64,000 nucleotides of DNA, from contig NZ_UGQM01000001.1 in NCBI RefSeq assembly GCF_900454025.1, positions 2,852,001 to 2,916,000 on the forward strand, in the 5' to 3' direction. Below the pieces are notes generated by a model, which saw only the letters and a program-made list of their open reading frames with translations, did not search any database and had not been told where the DNA came from. A program made the translations under genes and the position numbers. Position 1 is the stretch's first letter. The number at the start of each line of letters is the position of its first letter. This DNA is from Mycolicibacterium gilvum. Lineage in GTDB: Bacteria > Actinomycetota > Actinomycetes > Mycobacteriales > Mycobacteriaceae. Positions 57,229 to 64,000 of the stretch are shown here, piece after piece.

Positions 57229-57286
57229 GGAGACGCTCTGGCAGCTGTGTCGAACGGCGGTCGAAAAACCGGCTCTAGCAGGCGAT

Positions 57287-57315
57287 TTGACTCAGAGTTA
57301 TCCCTGACGTAACTT
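57287..57315 (+). promoter_or_regulatory. rRNA operon promoter
   Basis: TTGACT at 57287-57292 and TAACTT at 57310-57315 are separated by 17 bases, giving a strong sigma-A promoter about 300 bases upstream of mature 16S. Transcription would start near 57322. Confidence 0.7.
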
Positions 57316-57420
57316 ATCCAAGTCGCTGCGACACGGGCCCAAAACCCGGAGAGCGCGGCGGCCTCCAGAGGGAAGTCCGCTTCGGTGGATGTCCTCATCT
57401 GTCCGCACAGAGACGAACGG

Positions 57421-57624
57421 CTTTTGGCCGGGGGTTTCTTGCGCGGCCGGTCTGGGGTCTGTTGTTTGAGAACTCAATAGTGTGTTTGGTGGTTTTTGTT
57501 TGTTGTTTTTTTGATCTGCCTCTTTTTCCCGTTTAGGGGTGGGTTGTTTTGATGCCATTTTTTGGTGTCTTGTTTGATGATCGGATTTCTCTGATTGTGA
57601 ATTCACCTGTCTGTGGATGGGTTG
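57421..57624 (+). promoter_or_regulatory. rRNA leader with antitermination boxes and 16S processing arm
   Basis: CGGCTTTTGGCCG near 57420-57430 can form the boxB-like hairpin, followed by a boxA region (TGTTTGAGAACTCAATAGTG, about 57463-57482). CAATAGTGTGT at 57475-57485 is complementary to ACACACTATTG at 59321-59331 downstream of 16S, forming the base of the RNase III stem. The T-rich stretch up to 57624 separates it from mature 16S. No gene lies between the end of tyrS (57228) and 16S. Confidence 0.7.
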
Positions 57625-62695
<5,071 letters not shown>

Positions 62696-62811
62696 CAACA
62701 ACAAAACCTCGCAACCACAATCCACAGTCACACGACTGCACCCCACCACCAAAAACAGGGGCTATAAACCTCCCCACACAAAAGGGGATCACTCAAAAAC
62801 GAGTGAATACA

Positions 62812-62926
62812 GTTACGGCGGTAATAGCGGCAGGGAAACGCCCGGTCCCATCCCGAACCCGGAAGCTAAGCCTACCAGCGCCGATGATACTACCCACACG
62901 GGTGGAAAAGTAGGACACCGCCGAAC
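62812..62926 (+). rRNA. rrf: 5S ribosomal RNA
   Basis: The gene is about 115 bases. The terminal stem TTACGGCGG / CCGCCGAAC, the conserved CCCATCCCGAACCCGGAAG loop and the TAGGACACCGCC end are clear. It lies about 116 bases after 23S. A hairpin (ACTCAAAAACGAGT) precedes it. Confidence 0.96.
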
Positions 62927-62936
62927 ACACATTGGA

Positions 62937-62975
62937 ATCGCCCCCCACAGAAATGTGGGGGGCGATTTTCTTTTC
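62937..62975 (+). terminator. Terminator of the rRNA operon
   Basis: ATCGCCCCCCACA at 62937-62949 and its complement at 62954-62966 form a perfect 13-bp stem with loop GAAA, followed by a T-rich run (TTTCTTTTCC). It is a textbook intrinsic terminator directly after 5S. Confidence 0.93.
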
Positions 62976-63049
62976 CGGTTCTTTCGGCGCGCAATTCACG
63001 TCACGCTATTTACGAATTGCATTAATTGTGAGTCGGTCGATGGTGGCCG

Positions 63050-63062
63050 TATCCTTTCTTTC
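63050..63062 (+). promoter_or_regulatory. Leaderless-type promoter of the TPR protein gene
   Basis: TATCCT at 63050-63055, 7 bases, then GTG 63063. The preceding 80 bases after the rrn terminator are A+T-rich. Confidence 0.5.
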
Positions 63063-63890
63063 GTGCCCCACGACAATCAGGGCGGCCGCGGCGAACGTCG
63101 ACCGGACCGCGCCACCACCGGCGGAAGCCAGCGCCCGCGCCGGGACAACCGTTCGGCTCCGCGTACGTCGGGGCCCAACCGCGCGCGTTCCGCTCAACCC
63201 CGGCCGGATCGGGTCGATCCTCGTTTCGCCGATGCGCCGCCGATCCCCGCGGAGATCGAAGCCAAGCAGCTCGCACCGGAGATTCGCGGTGAGCTCACCA
63301 CCCTCGACCGCGCGACCGCCGATGCCGTGGCACGCCACCTCGTGGCCGCCGGAGAACTGCTCGAAGACGATCCGCAGGCGGCGCTGGCCCATGCCCAGGC
63401 CGCCCGCGCGCGTTCGGGCCGCATCGCCGCTGTGCGCGAGGCCGTCGGGATCGCCGCCTATCAGTGCGGTGACTGGGCGCAGGCCCTCGCCGAACTGCGG
63501 GCCGCCCGTCGAATGGGAAGTCGCTCACCGCTGTTGGCGTTGATCGCCGACTGTGAACGCGGCATCGGGCGTCCCGAGCGCGCGATCGAGCTGGCCAGAG
63601 GTGAGGAGGCCGCCGCGCTGACCGGAGAGGACGCCGACGAACTGCGCATCGTCGTCGCCGGCGCCCGGTCCGATCTCGGTCAGCACGAGCAGGCCTTGGC
63701 GATCCTGTCGACACCGACGCTCGACCCGTCGAAGTCCGGGCAGACCGCGGCCCGGTTGTTCTACGCCTACGCCGACACGCTCGTGGTGCTCGATCGCCGG
63801 GACGAGGCCCTGCAGTGGTTCCTGCACGCCGCGAAGGCCGACGTCGACGGGATCACCGACGCCGAAGAGCGGATCACGGAGCTGTCCTGA
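63063..63890 (+). CDS. TPR-repeat protein (Rv1691-like)
   Basis: The product has 275 residues. The first 75 residues are basic, Arg/Pro-rich and probably disordered (RGERRPDRATTGG). The rest is helical with several tetratricopeptide-type repeats (LVAAGELLEDDPQAALAHAQAARARS, AYQCGDWAQALAELRAARRMG, LFYAYADTLVVLDRRDEALQWFLHAAKAD). Such repeats mediate protein contacts. The gene order tyrS, TPR, HAD corresponds to Rv1689-Rv1692, here interrupted by the rRNA operon. The GTG start was chosen for the leaderless -10. Confidence 0.88.
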   Translation: MPHDNQGGRGERRPDRATTGGSQRPRRDNRSAPRTSGPNRARSAQPRPDRVDPRFADAPPIPAEIEAKQLAPEIRGELTTLDRATADAVARHLVAAGELLEDDPQAALAHAQAARARSGRIAAVREAVGIAAYQCGDWAQALAELRAARRMGSRSPLLALIADCERGIGRPERAIELARGEEAAALTGEDADELRIVVAGARSDLGQHEQALAILSTPTLDPSKSGQTAARLFYAYADTLVVLDRRDEALQWFLHAAKADVDGITDAEERITELS

Positions 63891-63891
63891 C

Positions 63892-64000
63892 GTGAGCACC
63901 CTTGCGCAGCAGCATGATTGCCTGCTGCTCGATCTCGACGGCACCGTGTTCCGCGGACATGAGCCGACGCCGGGCGCAGTGGACACGCTGGCGGCCGTCG
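63892..64000 (+). CDS. HAD-superfamily phosphatase, truncated by window end
   Basis: Only 36 codons are visible. CLLLDLDGTVFRG is HAD motif I, with the nucleophilic and acid/base aspartates, and EPTPGAVDTLAAV follows as in NagD-type or Rv1692-type phosphatases (glycerol-3-phosphate or nitrophenyl phosphatase class). The GTG lies one base after the TPR stop, so the two genes are coupled. Confidence 0.88.
   Translation, partial: MSTLAQQHDCLLLDLDGTVFRGHEPTPGAVDTLAAV

Overview
The window is about 64 kb of chromosome from a rapidly growing mycobacterium (Mycolicibacterium type). It has high G+C, many GTG starts and apparently leaderless promoters. Its gene order follows the M. tuberculosis Rv1633-Rv1692 stretch as I remember it: uvrB, universal stress protein, metallo-beta-lactamase (MBL) hydrolase, uvrA, esterase, lysX, infC-rpmI-rplT-tsnR, adenylate cyclase, pheST, argCJBDFRGH, acyl-CoA synthetase/hydrolase fusion, mpg, tyrS, TPR protein, HAD phosphatase. 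An rRNA operon lies directly after tyrS, a site known for the second rrn operon of fast growers. PE/PPE genes and the pks cluster that M. tuberculosis has here are absent.

Layout. 1-5949: end of uvrB, tRNA-Cys, a small exported protein, a paired SMR efflux system, a cutinase, a universal stress protein and a class I aldolase. 6157-15779: an integrated phiRv1-like prophage/satellite of about 9.6 kb. 15597-29091: MBL hydrolase, uvrA, a winged-helix protein, an esterase, lysX, a DUF1844 protein, the infC operon and an SDR. 29174-38297: acyl-CoA dehydrogenase with an MpaB-like protein, a class III cyclase, a bestrophin, pheST and lhgO. 38358-46718: the complete arginine cluster behind an ArgR operator. 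46741-57228: a trio of membrane-anchored proteins, a polytopic membrane protein, an ABC-F ATPase, the fusion enzyme, mpg and tyrS. 57229-62975: rrn promoter, 16S, 23S, 5S and terminator. 63063-64000: TPR protein and the start of a HAD phosphatase.

The most unusual locus is the mobile element. It carries a serine integrase, a phiRv1-type recombination directionality factor, a DUF3631 replication protein, a WhiB-like regulator, a scaffold-like protein, an HK97-type capsid protein and a small-terminase-like protein. I see no portal, large terminase, protease or tail genes, so it resembles a capsid-encoding satellite. It sits inside the MBL hydrolase gene but does not inactivate it. The element brings its own 3' end for the gene, giving 60 residues that join in frame and include the last metal-ligand histidine. 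The original host 3' end is stranded 9.6 kb away as a fragment. The two tails are the same length and 41 of 60 residues are identical.

Other notable points: infC seems to start at ATC behind a three-hairpin leader; tsnR and mpg lack a normal start where their conserved N-termini begin; a terminator-like hairpin separates the integration genes of the element from its replication and capsid genes; and four small antisense genes of unknown function fill its right end.
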